Shown piece after piece: positions 7,905 through 17,564 of a DNA stretch of 64,000 nt. The translations under genes were made by a program, and so were the position numbers. This DNA is from JAJCYK01 sp965212195. GTDB taxonomy: Bacteria > Bacteroidota > Bacteroidia > Cytophagales > Cyclobacteriaceae. The number at the start of each line of letters is the position of its first letter. The stretch's first letter is position 1. Where the stretch lies: assembly GCA_965212195.1 (NCBI GenBank), contig CBDBUW010000011.1, positions 124,001-188,000 of the forward strand. The letters run 5' to 3'. Below the pieces are notes generated by a model, which had not been told where the DNA came from, did no database searches, and worked only from the letters and a program-made list of their open reading frames with translations.

Positions 7905-10823
7905 ATGAAGAGTCTTTTTAAAGGGTTTTTGGCTTCTGTGGCTTTATTGATGGCCATAAGTTATCAAGCTTACGCTACTCACATCAGAGCCGCAGAAATA
8001 ACCTCCCGAAGGGTTTCGAATGTTGCCTTAACCTATGAGTTTACCATCACGGCTTTTACCGATACACAGTCACCGGTTCGCTTCGGCGACGGGATCATTA
8101 ATTTTGGCGACGGCAGGGAAGTTCAATTGGATTTAGAAGCGGACTCGTTCATTGATGGAATTTTCTTGGGAGATAACAATGAGGTTGAACAATATATCAT
8201 CAAGATCACCCAAACCTACAACTCCCCGGGTGTCTACACCATCAGCTATCGGGAGCCTAATCGTAACGATGAGATCGTTAATATCAACAAAGGCAATTCC
8301 GTACAAACACCCTTTTACATAGAGTCACAGATATTGATAGATCCTTTTATTGGATTGAACAGCTCGCCAGTATTACTAGTACCGCCAATTGATAACGCCG
8401 CTGTGGGTATAAAATTCATCCATAACCCCGGCGCCTTTGATGCAGACGGCGACAGCCTGTCCTATCGATTTGTTATTCCCCTTCAGGATCAGGGACAAAT
8501 GGTGCCCAACTATGAAGACCTAAATGATCCGGATTTCTACCTCGACCCGTTTACTTTTGCATTAGGGAACGAAGGCATGACTGGCCCCGCAACGCTTACC
8601 CTGGATCCCCTTAACGGAGACCTGATTTGGGATGCCCCTGGTAATTTATTGCAAAACTCCCAGGGTGACTTTTCAGAGTACAACGTTGCTTTTTATGTTG
8701 AAGAGTGGAGAAAAATAAATGGAGTATTTCGACAAATAGGATTTGTAACCCGGGATATGCAGATCATCGTGGAAGGCAGCGATAATCAAAGGCCGGAGGT
8801 ATTGATACCGGCCGACACCTGTATTGAAGCGGGAACCACACTTACGGAATTGATCCAAGGTAACGATCCGGATAATGATCTGGTATTTCTGGAAAGTTTT
8901 GGAGGTGTTTACCAGGACGTACCCCTGGAATTCGCCAGCTACGATTCTCCTCCTGGAGTATTCCCGCCCATTTGGCAGCCCCAGCCGGGTTTGTTGGAAT
9001 TTGAATGGGAAACCAATTGTGATCATGTTCGGGAGCGGCCATATCAAATTCAGTTTAAAGTAACCGACAGCTCTGCAGTAGATCAGTTTCATTTGACCCT
9101 GACCGATATTAAGACCTGGAATGTCACAGTAGTGGCGCCCGCGCCCATATTGGTATCTGCGGACGTAGGTTCCAGCACTTCAGTAAACTTGGCCTGGCAG
9201 AACTATTTGGATCAATGTCCCAATAATCCCGACGTGGAGATCCAGGTTTACCGTCGAATTGGCAGTTTTGCCTTTACTCCTCAAGGTTGCCTTATCGGGA
9301 TCCCTGAGGGATCCGGTTATGAGTTAGTAGGAACAGTAGGAGCTAACGAGACCAACTTCTTCGATGATGATAATGGCGCCGGTCTTAATCCAGGCTCCAC
9401 CTATTGTTACCGATTGGTTGCAGTCTTCCCCTTGCCGGGAGGAGGAATCTCCTATGCATCCAATGAGATCTGTGCCACCATAGAATTGAGTGGCTCAGTT
9501 ATTACCAATGTAGATATAAACGAAACAGATGTGGCTAATGGTGAGATCTTTGTAAGGTGGATCCAACCCATTAACGTAGACGACATGGTGTTCCCTCCTC
9601 CCTACAGCTACGAGCTTAGCCGTGCCATAGGTTTTACCGGAGAAGCCGGCCGTACCGTACTGGCCACGGGGTTGACAGATACCACATTTACCGACACCGG
9701 CCTCAACACTATGGATCAGGTATACAATTACCGCATCAAATTGTTTGATGGCAATGGTACCTTGGTCGACAGTTCTTCTACTGCTTCCTCGGTGCGTCTG
9801 GATGCTGCCTCATTGAATCAATCAATTTCCTTAAGCTGGGAAGCGGCGGTACCATGGTCCATAAGCAGCGGTGATTTTCCCATTCACCGGGTATTCCGCG
9901 ATAATGTGTTGCCGGCCGATCCCGATGCGCTGGTGGCAATAGCCGATGTGAATGTCACCATGCAAGGCCTTAGCTTCCTGGACGATGGAAGCGCAACCGG
10001 TGAGCCACTGTCGCAGGAGATTGAATACTGCTACTATGTGGAAACCTTCGGCACTTACGACAATCCTTTGATCGAAGCGCCCTTGATCAATAAAAGTCAG
10101 ATAATCTGTGCTCAACCGGGAGACGAGATTCCCCCGTGTACACCCATTCTTTCCCTGGAGATCCCGGATTGTGAACAGTTCTTATCCGATAAGTCCTGTG
10201 GATTCAGTGATTTCAGTAATACTTTAAGTTGGCGCAGGGATCCAGCTGCTGGCTGCGATGATGATATCCGCAGCTTTAATATTTACTTTTCCGACAGTGG
10301 CACAGACACAACCTTTAGCTTAATCGCCAACGTACCGGACACCTTCTTTGTGCATGATAATCTACCCAGCTTTGCCGGATGTTATCGGATATCGGCGGTA
10401 GACCGATCCGGTAATGAGAGCGAATTGACGGACATACTATGTATTGATAACTGTCCCAACTACTACCTGCCTAACGTATTCACACCCGACAATGGAGATG
10501 GCGTAAATGATGTATTCCAAGCCTATTTCGATATTCCTGGCTTAGAAACTGTGGATCTTACCAAATGCCCCCGCTTCGTGGAGTCTGTTAGTATTGAGAT
10601 CGTTAACCGATGGGGTAAAGAAGTATTCTCATTCAACTCATCAGATCCGGAAAATGAGGGAAACATCCTTATTAACTGGGACGGTAACGATAAAAACGGG
10701 AACCCGCTACCTGGCGGCGTTTACTACTATGTGGCAGACGTTACCTTTGTGGTATTGGATCCCTCGCAACGGCAGACTCAGCTAAAAGGATGGATACACT
10801 TGTTACGGCAAGCGAGCGAGTAG
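7905..10823 (+). CDS. Secreted multidomain protein with gliding-motility-type (T9SS type B) C-terminus
   Basis: A signal peptide of about 24 residues (ending SYQAYA) is followed by the same domain as the preceding gene: THIRAAEITSRRVS, VQSPVRFGDG-type turn, YREPNRNDEIVNINKGNSVQTPFY and DADGDSLSYRF. After about residue 415 come fibronectin-III-like beta domains with many paired cysteines. The final ~95 residues start at YYLPNVFTPDNGDGVNDVF and contain SIEIVNRWGKEVF and NPLPGGVYYY, the type B sorting domain. At 972 residues it is a large surface or secreted adhesin-like protein. It follows its paralogue by 173 bases on the same strand. No enzyme motif is visible. Confidence 0.87.
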   Translation: MKSLFKGFLASVALLMAISYQAYATHIRAAEITSRRVSNVALTYEFTITAFTDTQSPVRFGDGIINFGDGREVQLDLEADSFIDGIFLGDNNEVEQYIIKITQTYNSPGVYTISYREPNRNDEIVNINKGNSVQTPFYIESQILIDPFIGLNSSPVLLVPPIDNAAVGIKFIHNPGAFDADGDSLSYRFVIPLQDQGQMVPNYEDLNDPDFYLDPFTFALGNEGMTGPATLTLDPLNGDLIWDAPGNLLQNSQGDFSEYNVAFYVEEWRKINGVFRQIGFVTRDMQIIVEGSDNQRPEVLIPADTCIEAGTTLTELIQGNDPDNDLVFLESFGGVYQDVPLEFASYDSPPGVFPPIWQPQPGLLEFEWETNCDHVRERPYQIQFKVTDSSAVDQFHLTLTDIKTWNVTVVAPAPILVSADVGSSTSVNLAWQNYLDQCPNNPDVEIQVYRRIGSFAFTPQGCLIGIPEGSGYELVGTVGANETNFFDDDNGAGLNPGSTYCYRLVAVFPLPGGGISYASNEICATIELSGSVITNVDINETDVANGEIFVRWIQPINVDDMVFPPPYSYELSRAIGFTGEAGRTVLATGLTDTTFTDTGLNTMDQVYNYRIKLFDGNGTLVDSSSTASSVRLDAASLNQSISLSWEAAVPWSISSGDFPIHRVFRDNVLPADPDALVAIADVNVTMQGLSFLDDGSATGEPLSQEIEYCYYVETFGTYDNPLIEAPLINKSQIICAQPGDEIPPCTPILSLEIPDCEQFLSDKSCGFSDFSNTLSWRRDPAAGCDDDIRSFNIYFSDSGTDTTFSLIANVPDTFFVHDNLPSFAGCYRISAVDRSGNESELTDILCIDNCPNYYLPNVFTPDNGDGVNDVFQAYFDIPGLETVDLTKCPRFVESVSIEIVNRWGKEVFSFNSSDPENEGNILINWDGNDKNGNPLPGGVYYYVADVTFVVLDPSQRQTQLKGWIHLLRQASE

Positions 10824-10828
10824 CAAAC

Positions 10829-11254
10829 ATGCAACCCATTGTGTTCTTTGACGGGGTCTGTAATCTGTGCAATAATTCTGTGGATTTCATCATCAGGAGG
10901 GACAAAAAAGCCACTTTTCTGTTCGCCACCTTACAATCGGAGTCTGCTTCCAAGCTGCTGTCGTCTTACCATTTCGATACCGGCGATTTGACCACTTTGG
11001 TGCTTTTGAAGGAAGGCAAACTCTATACTCAAAGCCGGGCGGCGCTGGAGATCTGCCGGCGATTAAACGGTCTTTGGCCCATTCTATATGTATTCCGGTT
11101 AGTGCCAGCCTTCTTGAGAGACGCTATATATAATTGGGTCTCCCGCAATCGCTATGGTTGGTTTGGGCGCAGGGATAGCTGCCGGCTACCACAACCACAT
11201 GAAAAAATGCGATTTTTATCTGACGAGCCATTAAATACTACATCTGTTTCATAA
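10829..11254 (+). CDS. DCC-family thiol-disulfide oxidoreductase-like protein
   Basis: The product starts MQPIVFFDGVCNLCNNSVDFI, the hallmark of the DCC (DUF393) family with a CxxC-like pair in a thioredoxin-type position. It continues with FATLQSESA, a TLVLLKEGKLYTQSRAALEI strand-helix and a C-terminal RYGWFGRRDSCRLP. About 141 residues is normal. The frame opens at an upstream ATG (10790), inside the preceding gene; I prefer the ATG at 10829 because it lies 5 bases after that stop and directly before the conserved motif. Substrate unknown; redox activity is a family-based inference. Confidence 0.83.
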   Translation: MQPIVFFDGVCNLCNNSVDFIIRRDKKATFLFATLQSESASKLLSSYHFDTGDLTTLVLLKEGKLYTQSRAALEICRRLNGLWPILYVFRLVPAFLRDAIYNWVSRNRYGWFGRRDSCRLPQPHEKMRFLSDEPLNTTSVS

Positions 11255-11269
11255 CCGAGGCCCCGGAAA

Positions 11270-11300
11270 TTTGAAATTTTCAGGCAATTTTAGAACTTTG
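11270..11300 (+). promoter_or_regulatory. Candidate promoter of fabD
   Basis: TTTG at 11270-11273, 17 bases, then TAGAACTTTG at 11291-11300. This approximates the Bacteroidota TTTG / TAnnTTTG pattern, with two extra bases in the second box. It ends 26 bases before the fabD ATG. Confidence 0.35.
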
Positions 11301-11326
11301 CCAGCCAAATTTAATCTGAAAGCATC

Positions 11327-12196
11327 ATGAGAGCTTATGTATTTCCCGGACAAGGGTCGCAATTTCCCGGTATGGGCCAGGATCTAATAGAAAATCCAAA
11401 AGCCAAAGAGTTGTTTGAGTTAGCCAACAGGATCTTGGATTTTTCCATCAGTGAAATCATGTTTGAGGGTACCAAGGAGGAGCTGACTCAAACTAAAGTT
11501 ACCCAGCCGGCCATTTTTATTCACTCCACTATTCTGGCTTTAACCAGCGAATCCTTTGATCCTCAATTAGTGGCGGGTCATAGTTTAGGTGAATTTTCAG
11601 CTTTGGTAGCTAACGGAGCACTTTCCTTTGAAGACGGATTGAAGCTGGTTTTCAAAAGAGCCCAGGCCATGCAAAAAGCCTGTGAGGCCCAACCTGGCAC
11701 TATGGCGGCTGTATTAGGATTGGAGGACTCGGTGGTGGAGGAAGTATGCCAGGGGGTCCAGGAAATTGTAGTGCCAGCCAATTATAACTGCCCCGGGCAA
11801 CTGGTGATTTCTGGTTCAGTTCCCGGCGTGCAGCAAGCTTGTGAGAAATTGACAGAAGCCGGAGCCAGACGCGCCATGATGCTACCGGTAGGGGGAGCCT
11901 TTCATTCGCCTCTGATGCAACCGGCCCAGGAAGAACTCGCCAGTGCCATTGAAGATACTGCTTTTAGCGAGCCTACCTGCGCGGTAATCCAGAATGTAGA
12001 TGCACAGCCTCACCTTCAAATTGAAGATATCAAAAGTAATTTGATCGCTCAACTTACCGCTCCTGTAAGGTGGACTCAAAGTGTAAAGACCATGCGGTCT
12101 TTGGGTGCTAAGGAGTTTATCGAAACCGGTCCGGGTAAAGTGCTGCAAGGCCTGGTTCGAAAAATTGATGCCGAGGCTGCAGTAAGCACTATTTAA
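11327..12196 (+). CDS. fabD: Malonyl-CoA:ACP transacylase
   Basis: Transfers malonyl groups from CoA to acyl carrier protein, supplying fatty-acid elongation in the cytoplasm. The N-terminal FPGQGSQFPGMG loop, the nucleophile Ser86 in GHSLGEFSAL, and His193 in GGAFHSPLM form the expected active site; the C-terminal ETGPGKVLQGLVRK is also conserved. The 289-residue length is typical. It stands outside a fab cluster, transcribed alone, and its stop interleaves with that of folK on the other strand (4-base overlap). Confidence 0.96.
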   Translation: MRAYVFPGQGSQFPGMGQDLIENPKAKELFELANRILDFSISEIMFEGTKEELTQTKVTQPAIFIHSTILALTSESFDPQLVAGHSLGEFSALVANGALSFEDGLKLVFKRAQAMQKACEAQPGTMAAVLGLEDSVVEEVCQGVQEIVVPANYNCPGQLVISGSVPGVQQACEKLTEAGARRAMMLPVGGAFHSPLMQPAQEELASAIEDTAFSEPTCAVIQNVDAQPHLQIEDIKSNLIAQLTAPVRWTQSVKTMRSLGAKEFIETGPGKVLQGLVRKIDAEAAVSTI

Positions 12197-12678
12197 ACTA
12201 CAATCTTTTGTACCAGAGAAGTATCGGAACATTGATGCAACAGTTCTGTCTGGGTCTTGTTTAAAACAGGGTGCAGGTGATCCGGGGCTATCTCCACCAT
12301 AGGCTGTAGTACAAATCGACGGGCAGCAATTCGGGGGTGAGGCAAGGTAAGTAGATCGGAAGTTATGGACAGCTGGTTATAGTAAAGAATATCAATATCC
12401 AGATAGCGCGATTGTCCCGGGGCCAGGTGCTGTCGATTCTGATCGATCTCCAGGGTCAGGCAATGGTAAAGCAATGCATAAGGATTTAACCTGGTAGATA
12501 CCCGTATTACTTGATTGATAAAATCCGGAGCTCCGGGCATTTCCCATGATGCGGTGTGGTATAAGGAAGATTGCCCCACAATGGATCCAATGCGCTTAGT
12601 GATCCCTTGGCGGGCCTGTTTCAGCAGCTGCCGCCGATCACCTAAATTCGACCCCAAAAGTAGATATATCCCTGTCAT
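12193..12678 (-). CDS. folK: 6-hydroxymethyl-7,8-dihydropterin pyrophosphokinase
   Basis: Transfers pyrophosphate from ATP to hydroxymethyl-dihydropterin in folate synthesis. Visible landmarks are LLLGSNLGDR at the N-terminus, PDFINQVIRVSTRLNPYALL, the PGQSRYLDIDILYY metal and ATP-binding loop and LPHPRIAARRFVLQPMVEI. At 161 residues it is full length. The last bases overlap fabD by 4 in convergent orientation. It shares an 86-base upstream gap with divergent sppA; the minus strand there carries a TATATTTG box. Confidence 0.95.
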   Translation of the reverse strand: MTGIYLLLGSNLGDRRQLLKQARQGITKRIGSIVGQSSLYHTASWEMPGAPDFINQVIRVSTRLNPYALLYHCLTLEIDQNRQHLAPGQSRYLDIDILYYNQLSITSDLLTLPHPRIAARRFVLQPMVEIAPDHLHPVLNKTQTELLHQCSDTSLVQKIVV

Positions 12679-12764
12679 CCATTAAAATCCCCAAAAATAT
12701 AAAATTGCTTTAACTTCAGGGGCTTATCTGGTAACCTTGTGTATACAAATATAATTGACGTCAC

Positions 12765-14516
12765 ATGTTTTTAAGAAACGTATTAGCGACTATAGTAGGC
12801 TTAGTGATCTTTTCCATAGTAGTATTCTTTATATTTCTAGGAATGATCACGGCTATATCGGCGACCGATGACGGAGTCGAAATATCGGACAATACCATTT
12901 TACACCTTAAGCTTGACCGTCCCATTTTGGAGCGCAGTGCGGACTCACCATTATCTAATCTGCAGTTATTGGGAGCACCTACAGGAGTGGGAGTTAAGGA
13001 ATTGAAGCAGGCAGTGGAACGAGCAGCGGTTGACGATAGGATATCCGGGATCTATCTAGAAACTCAGTTCATGTATGCTGGGCTTTCCAAACTAAAAGAG
13101 TTAAGGGAGGCTTTAGAAACCTTCAAGGAGAGTGGGAAATTCCTGGTAGCACATTCGGAATATTACACGGAGTCGGAATATTACCTGGCTTCGGCGGCCG
13201 ACGAGATCTATTTACCGGAGGAGGGCTTTCTGGAGTTCAACGGATTTCGGGCAGAATACAACTTCCTAAAAGGAGGTCTGGATAAGCTGGGAGTACAGCC
13301 CCAGGTGTTTAGGGTGGGAGCCTACAAGAGCGCCGTAGAACCCTTTACCAGAACAGATATGAGCCCGGAAGCCAGGGAACAGCTGGAATCTTTGCTGGCT
13401 TCTGTGTACAACATATACTTGAACGATATTTCGTCCACGCGTAATGTGGATAGTCCAACGCTGGACCTGGTTGCAGACAGCATGCTGGCTACCAGCGCCA
13501 AAAACGCTGCCGCACATAAGCTGATTTCCGGGACTCTCTATCACGATGAAGTTATGAATCTGTTGAAGGAAAAGGCTGAGGTAGAAGAGGATGATGATCT
13601 GAAACTTGTGGGCTTGAACGCTTACCTGAGTAGCTCAAAAGAGATCTATCAAGGCAAAGAACGCATTGCTGTGGTATTCGCAGAAGGTGAAATAATTAAC
13701 GGCAAGGGCGACCCTGAAAGTATCGGGTCCGATATCATGGTGAAAGAACTGACTAAACTCAGAGAAGACGACAAGATCAAGGCCATTGTTTTGCGTATTA
13801 ATTCGCCAGGTGGCAGCAGTTTGGCTTCAGATGTGATTTGGCGGGAATTGAAGAAAACCAGTGAGATCAAACCCGTAATCGCTTCCATGTCGGATGTAGC
13901 GGCATCGGGAGGCTATTATCTAGCCATGGCATGTGATACCATCGTGGCTCAACCCACTACCATTACCGGTTCTATCGGTATATATTCCATGTACTTCAAC
14001 GCCCAGGAATTGTTGGAAGATAAGCTGGGGATAACTACCGATGTGGCTAAAACAGGCCCTTTGGCGGATATCTTTACGGTAAGTCGTCCTTTGACAGAAT
14101 ACGAAAAAAGCCTTTTTCAGAAAAGTGTAGACGATGGCTATGAGACCTTTACTTCCAAGGCCGCAGAAGGACGAGACATGAAGCTGGAGGATCTTAAGGC
14201 AATTGCCCAAGGCCGGGTATGGTCGGGTGTACAAGCTAAAGAAAATGGCTTGGTAGATGTGTTAGGTGGGCTGCAAGCAGCGGTTGAAATTGCGGCTGCT
14301 GCCGCCGGCGTGGAAGAAGACAATTACAAGTTACGCTATTATCCCGCGCAAAAAACCCTATGGGAGCAGCTCATGAGTGATTTTGGATCAGATATTGAAG
14401 AAGCAGCTTTAAAGACCAAACTAGGGGACCTTTATCCTTATGTAAAGCAACTTCGTAACCTTGATCGATATCAGGGTTTACAAACTAGAATGCCATTCGA
14501 TCTATCCATCCATTAA
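12765..14516 (+). CDS. sppA: Signal peptide peptidase SppA, 67-kDa type
   Basis: A membrane-bound serine protease that degrades cleaved signal peptides. One N-terminal membrane segment (about residues 6-32) is followed by two tandem ClpP-like halves. The catalytic pair is Lys188 in RVGAYKSAVEPFTR from the first half and Ser381 in MSDVAASGGYYLA from the second, with the NSPGGSS oxyanion segment at 346-352. At 583 residues this is the long two-domain form. It is followed by a clear intrinsic terminator. Confidence 0.95.
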   Translation: MFLRNVLATIVGLVIFSIVVFFIFLGMITAISATDDGVEISDNTILHLKLDRPILERSADSPLSNLQLLGAPTGVGVKELKQAVERAAVDDRISGIYLETQFMYAGLSKLKELREALETFKESGKFLVAHSEYYTESEYYLASAADEIYLPEEGFLEFNGFRAEYNFLKGGLDKLGVQPQVFRVGAYKSAVEPFTRTDMSPEAREQLESLLASVYNIYLNDISSTRNVDSPTLDLVADSMLATSAKNAAAHKLISGTLYHDEVMNLLKEKAEVEEDDDLKLVGLNAYLSSSKEIYQGKERIAVVFAEGEIINGKGDPESIGSDIMVKELTKLREDDKIKAIVLRINSPGGSSLASDVIWRELKKTSEIKPVIASMSDVAASGGYYLAMACDTIVAQPTTITGSIGIYSMYFNAQELLEDKLGITTDVAKTGPLADIFTVSRPLTEYEKSLFQKSVDDGYETFTSKAAEGRDMKLEDLKAIAQGRVWSGVQAKENGLVDVLGGLQAAVEIAAAAAGVEEDNYKLRYYPAQKTLWEQLMSDFGSDIEEAALKTKLGDLYPYVKQLRNLDRYQGLQTRMPFDLSIH

Positions 14517-14538
14517 TCAAATAATTCTGATAAAATAG

Positions 14539-14567
14539 AGCCCCTTTTACTCAGGGGCTTTATTTTT
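14539..14567 (+). terminator. Rho-independent terminator after sppA
   Basis: AGCCCC at 14539-14544 pairs with GGGGCT at 14554-14559 around a 9-base loop, followed by a T-rich tail (TTATTTTT). It starts 22 bases after the sppA stop. Confidence 0.8.
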
Positions 14568-14605
14568 GGAGAAAATTACCCATATTGGATTTTTTAATAA
14601 ATACT

Positions 14606-15589
14606 ATGAACACCAATATAAGAAACGACTGGACCCGGGAGGAAATTGAGGCTATCTATCAACTCCCCGTGTTGAATTTAGTTCACCAGGCAGGGGTAGT
14701 CCACCGGGAGTACCATGATCCCCAGGAAGTGCAGGTATGCACCTTATTGTCCATTAAGACCGGTGGATGTCCGGAAGATTGCGTCTATTGCCCTCAGGCC
14801 GCTCGCTATCATACCGATGTAGAGGTGGAGAAATTGTTGCCCACAGAGCAGGTGCTGGAAGCCGCTAAGGATGCTAAGGAAGCTGGAAGCACCCGCTTTT
14901 GCATGGGAGCAGCCTGGAGAGAAGTGAGGGACAACCGTGATTTTGACCGGGTTTTGGAGATGGTTAAGGGAGTTTGTGATATGGGAATGGAAGTATGCTG
15001 CACGTTGGGCATGTTGACTCAAGATCAGGCTCTTAAACTGAAGGAAGCCGGATTGTATGCATACAATCACAACTTAGATACTAGTGAAGAGCACTATAAG
15101 GAGATCATTACCACCCGGACCTATGGTGACCGGCTGGATACTTTAGAGCATGTTCGTGAAGCCGATATTTCAGTTTGCTCCGGAGGCATTATTGGCCTGG
15201 GCGAAATAGAAGAGGACCGCATCGGAATGTTGTTAACCTTGGCTAACCTGCCACAACATCCAGAATCAGTGCCTATTAATGCTTTGGTACCGGTTGCTGG
15301 AACGCCTATGGAGGATCAGGAAAGAGTTTCGGTTTGGGAGATGGTAAGGATGATCGCCACTGCCCGCATCATAATGCCGCAGGCAATGATCAGGTTATCT
15401 GCTGGTAGGGTGCGCATGAATGCCGAAGAGCAAGCATTGTGTTTTTTGGCCGGAGCCAATTCCATTTTTGCGGGAGATAAATTACTTACAACCCCCAATC
15501 CCGATCAACAATCCGATCAGGAACTATTCCAGCAACTTAACTTAAAGCCCAGGCCGGCATACAAAAATGCCACTGCGGAAATGACATAA
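14606..15589 (+). CDS. bioB: Biotin synthase
   Basis: Radical-SAM enzyme that inserts sulfur into dethiobiotin. The radical-SAM cysteines are Cys55, Cys59 and Cys62 in GGCPEDCVYCPQ. Conserved downstream parts include CMGAAWREVRDNRDF, CCTLGMLTQDQ, YNHNLDTSEEHY, and the LSAGRVRMN segment whose arginine ligates the [2Fe-2S] centre. An in-frame ATG exists at 14585, but the ATG at 14606 gives the usual N-terminus (327 residues). It lies about 0.85 kb upstream of bioF, separated by an opposite-strand outer-membrane gene, so it is transcribed separately. Confidence 0.96.
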   Translation: MNTNIRNDWTREEIEAIYQLPVLNLVHQAGVVHREYHDPQEVQVCTLLSIKTGGCPEDCVYCPQAARYHTDVEVEKLLPTEQVLEAAKDAKEAGSTRFCMGAAWREVRDNRDFDRVLEMVKGVCDMGMEVCCTLGMLTQDQALKLKEAGLYAYNHNLDTSEEHYKEIITTRTYGDRLDTLEHVREADISVCSGGIIGLGEIEEDRIGMLLTLANLPQHPESVPINALVPVAGTPMEDQERVSVWEMVRMIATARIIMPQAMIRLSAGRVRMNAEEQALCFLAGANSIFAGDKLLTTPNPDQQSDQELFQQLNLKPRPAYKNATAEMT

Positions 15590-15617
15590 AAAAAGCCCCG
15601 ACGAAAGGGCTTTTTCG
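15590..15617. terminator. Bidirectional terminator between bioB and the beta-barrel gene
   Basis: AAAAAGCCC at 15590-15598 pairs with GGGCTTTTT at 15607-15615, leaving an 8-base loop. The A-run on one side and T-run on the other let it work for bioB on the plus strand and for the convergent gene ending at 15631. Confidence 0.8.
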
Positions 15618-15630
15618 TTGCGAATTCTTA

Positions 15631-16227
15631 CTAAAACAATTTGAATCCTACACTAACAATCCATTGATTGTTTCTCTGATCAGTTTCAAATCCGAATATC
15701 TCATTACCAAAAGTACTTAAGTTTCCTTCGTATTTAACGTCAACCACCAGATTCCATAGATCCACACCTACCCCTGCTTGGTAGCCGATGGTAGCATCCT
15801 CATATCCTGATTCTATTTCCTGATCCAACCCTTCCGCTTCCGCATCCAATAGGATACTGATGGTGGGTCCCGCTTGTAAACGGAATATACCGGCAAACTT
15901 GGTACCTACCATAACCGGTACGTCCAATTTGTTGAATTCCAGCTCTCTTATGTCCTTAAAAATGCCATTGTCCAGCTCAACTTTCCCACCGGTTTGCGTA
16001 AAAAGAGCCTCTGGTTGAATATACAGCCCCCCTAAGGTAATGCGAGCAAAGGCGCCAGCATGGAATCCAGCAGTAGCATTACCAGATGAGAGTGTTTGTC
16101 CATCGATGGTTAAATTATCCAATTCGATTTTTGACGCACTCAAACCTACTTTTGGTCCCAAGGTAAATTGTGCATAGCTGGTGCTTACCAGCAGCGCAGC
16201 TATGACAGTAAGCATAACCTTTTTCAT
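15631..16227 (-). CDS. Outer-membrane beta-barrel protein, PorT-like
   Basis: A signal peptide (MKKVMLTVIAALLVSTSYA) precedes a 179-residue mature part of alternating-hydrophobic strands: FTLGPKVGLSASK at the start, GAFARITLGGLYIQPEALFTQTGG in the middle, and WIVSVGFKLF at the end, with a C-terminal aromatic residue. This is the small eight-strand-like barrel family common in Bacteroidota (PorT/OMP_b-brl type). The ligand is unknown. Lying between bioB and bioFDA, it could have an accidental position; a role in biotin or precursor passage is speculation. Confidence 0.75.
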   Translation of the reverse strand: MKKVMLTVIAALLVSTSYAQFTLGPKVGLSASKIELDNLTIDGQTLSSGNATAGFHAGAFARITLGGLYIQPEALFTQTGGKVELDNGIFKDIRELEFNKLDVPVMVGTKFAGIFRLQAGPTISILLDAEAEGLDQEIESGYEDATIGYQAGVGVDLWNLVVDVKYEGNLSTFGNEIFGFETDQRNNQWIVSVGFKLF

Positions 16228-16439
16228 AGTTCTGTTATTTAGTGTTCAATTGTCTTATTAAACTTTATTAATTTGGAATTATTGTTTACAATTATTATTC
16301 CAAAAATGGGAAGCTTTGAGAATAATCGAGATAATAAGGTTGCAGCTTCCTGATAATCAGTTTCTTAAAAATTTGCAGTTGTTGGGTATAGATTTTTGGC
16401 GCATGACCATCTCCACAACACTGTGCTTACATCTACAAG

Positions 16440-17564
16440 ATGTCAAATACTCTGGAAAGGTTGCTTAATCAATTAGAGAAACGGCAAGAAAATGGAAGCC
16501 TAAGGACTTTGAAGCACCTGACGGGCTTGGTAGATTTCAGTTCTAACGACTATCTGGGATTGGCAAACGACCAGCAGCTGGCTCGAATCATATGGTCAGG
16601 ACAGCGACAGATGAAATTGAGCAATGGCTCGGGAGGGTCCAGATTGCTGACCGGCAATAGTCAGTTGACCGAAGAGCTGGAACAATTCCTGGCTGCCCAT
16701 TTCAAGGGTGAAAGAGCTTTGATCTTTAATTCCGGCTACAGCGCCAACCTGGCGGTGATGGCAGCAATACCGCAACGGGGAGATACCATTATTTATGATA
16801 GTAGCATCCACGCTTGCATTAAAGAGGGAAGTCGTTTAAGCAACGCTAAATATCATGCGTTTCGTCACAACGATGTTAATGACCTGGAGAATAAGTTGAG
16901 GTCGGTGGAAGGGACAGCAATGGTGGTGATAGAATCCGTTTACTCCATGGATGGTGATTGGGCGGAACTAGAAGACATTGTAGAAGCATGTGATCGCTAC
17001 CAAGCCGATTTGATCATTGATGAGGCCCATACCACAGGCTGGTGCGGCCCACACGGTGAAGGGTGGGTTTGTGCGGAAAACCTTCAGGATCGATTCCTGG
17101 CCAGGGTTTACACTTTTGGTAAGGCCCTGGGCCACCATGGGGCCTGTGTGGTGGGCAGCGAAGTTTTGATCAATTACCTCATCAATTTTGCCCGACCTTT
17201 TATTTATACCACTGCCTTACCCGATACCGCTATATTGAGCATAGATTGTGCTTGGAAGTATATTATGGACCATCCCCAATTAGCCGAAAAGCTTAAGGCA
17301 AATATTGAGTTATATGGGGAATTAAGAGGAAATCAAATGGCTGGAGTAAATGATCATAGTCCTATCCAACAGATACCCGTAAAGGGAAATAAACAGGCCC
17401 GGCTCTTTTCAGATATCCTACATAAACAAGGTTTCGATATTCGGCCCATTCTATCTCCTACGGTAAAAGCAGGAGAGGAAAGACTAAGGGTAAACCTTCA
17501 CAGTTTTAACACTGCAAAGCAAATAGAGTCCCTATCAGAAGTTATTGTGAACCTATTGAAATGA
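16440..17564 (+). CDS. bioF: 8-amino-7-oxononanoate synthase
   Basis: PLP enzyme that condenses pimeloyl thioester with alanine, the first committed step of biotin ring assembly. Visible are DFSSNDYLGL, GSGGSRLLTGN, the IIDEAHTTGWCGPHGEG segment and the PLP lysine, Lys228, in YTFGKALGHHG. At 374 residues it is a normal length. Its TGA overlaps the bioD ATG by 4 bases, indicating translational coupling in a bioF-bioD-bioA operon. The gap upstream (about 210 bases) is shared with the divergent beta-barrel gene. Confidence 0.94.
   Translation: MSNTLERLLNQLEKRQENGSLRTLKHLTGLVDFSSNDYLGLANDQQLARIIWSGQRQMKLSNGSGGSRLLTGNSQLTEELEQFLAAHFKGERALIFNSGYSANLAVMAAIPQRGDTIIYDSSIHACIKEGSRLSNAKYHAFRHNDVNDLENKLRSVEGTAMVVIESVYSMDGDWAELEDIVEACDRYQADLIIDEAHTTGWCGPHGEGWVCAENLQDRFLARVYTFGKALGHHGACVVGSEVLINYLINFARPFIYTTALPDTAILSIDCAWKYIMDHPQLAEKLKANIELYGELRGNQMAGVNDHSPIQQIPVKGNKQARLFSDILHKQGFDIRPILSPTVKAGEERLRVNLHSFNTAKQIESLSEVIVNLLK

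Noticed and set aside
8673..9092. 139-residue minus-strand frame within the type B cargo gene
   Set aside because: It lies wholly inside a well-supported gene with recognisable domains and has no motif of its own.
14744..15070. 108-residue minus-strand frame within bioB
   Set aside because: It is the complement of the conserved radical-SAM region and has no support.
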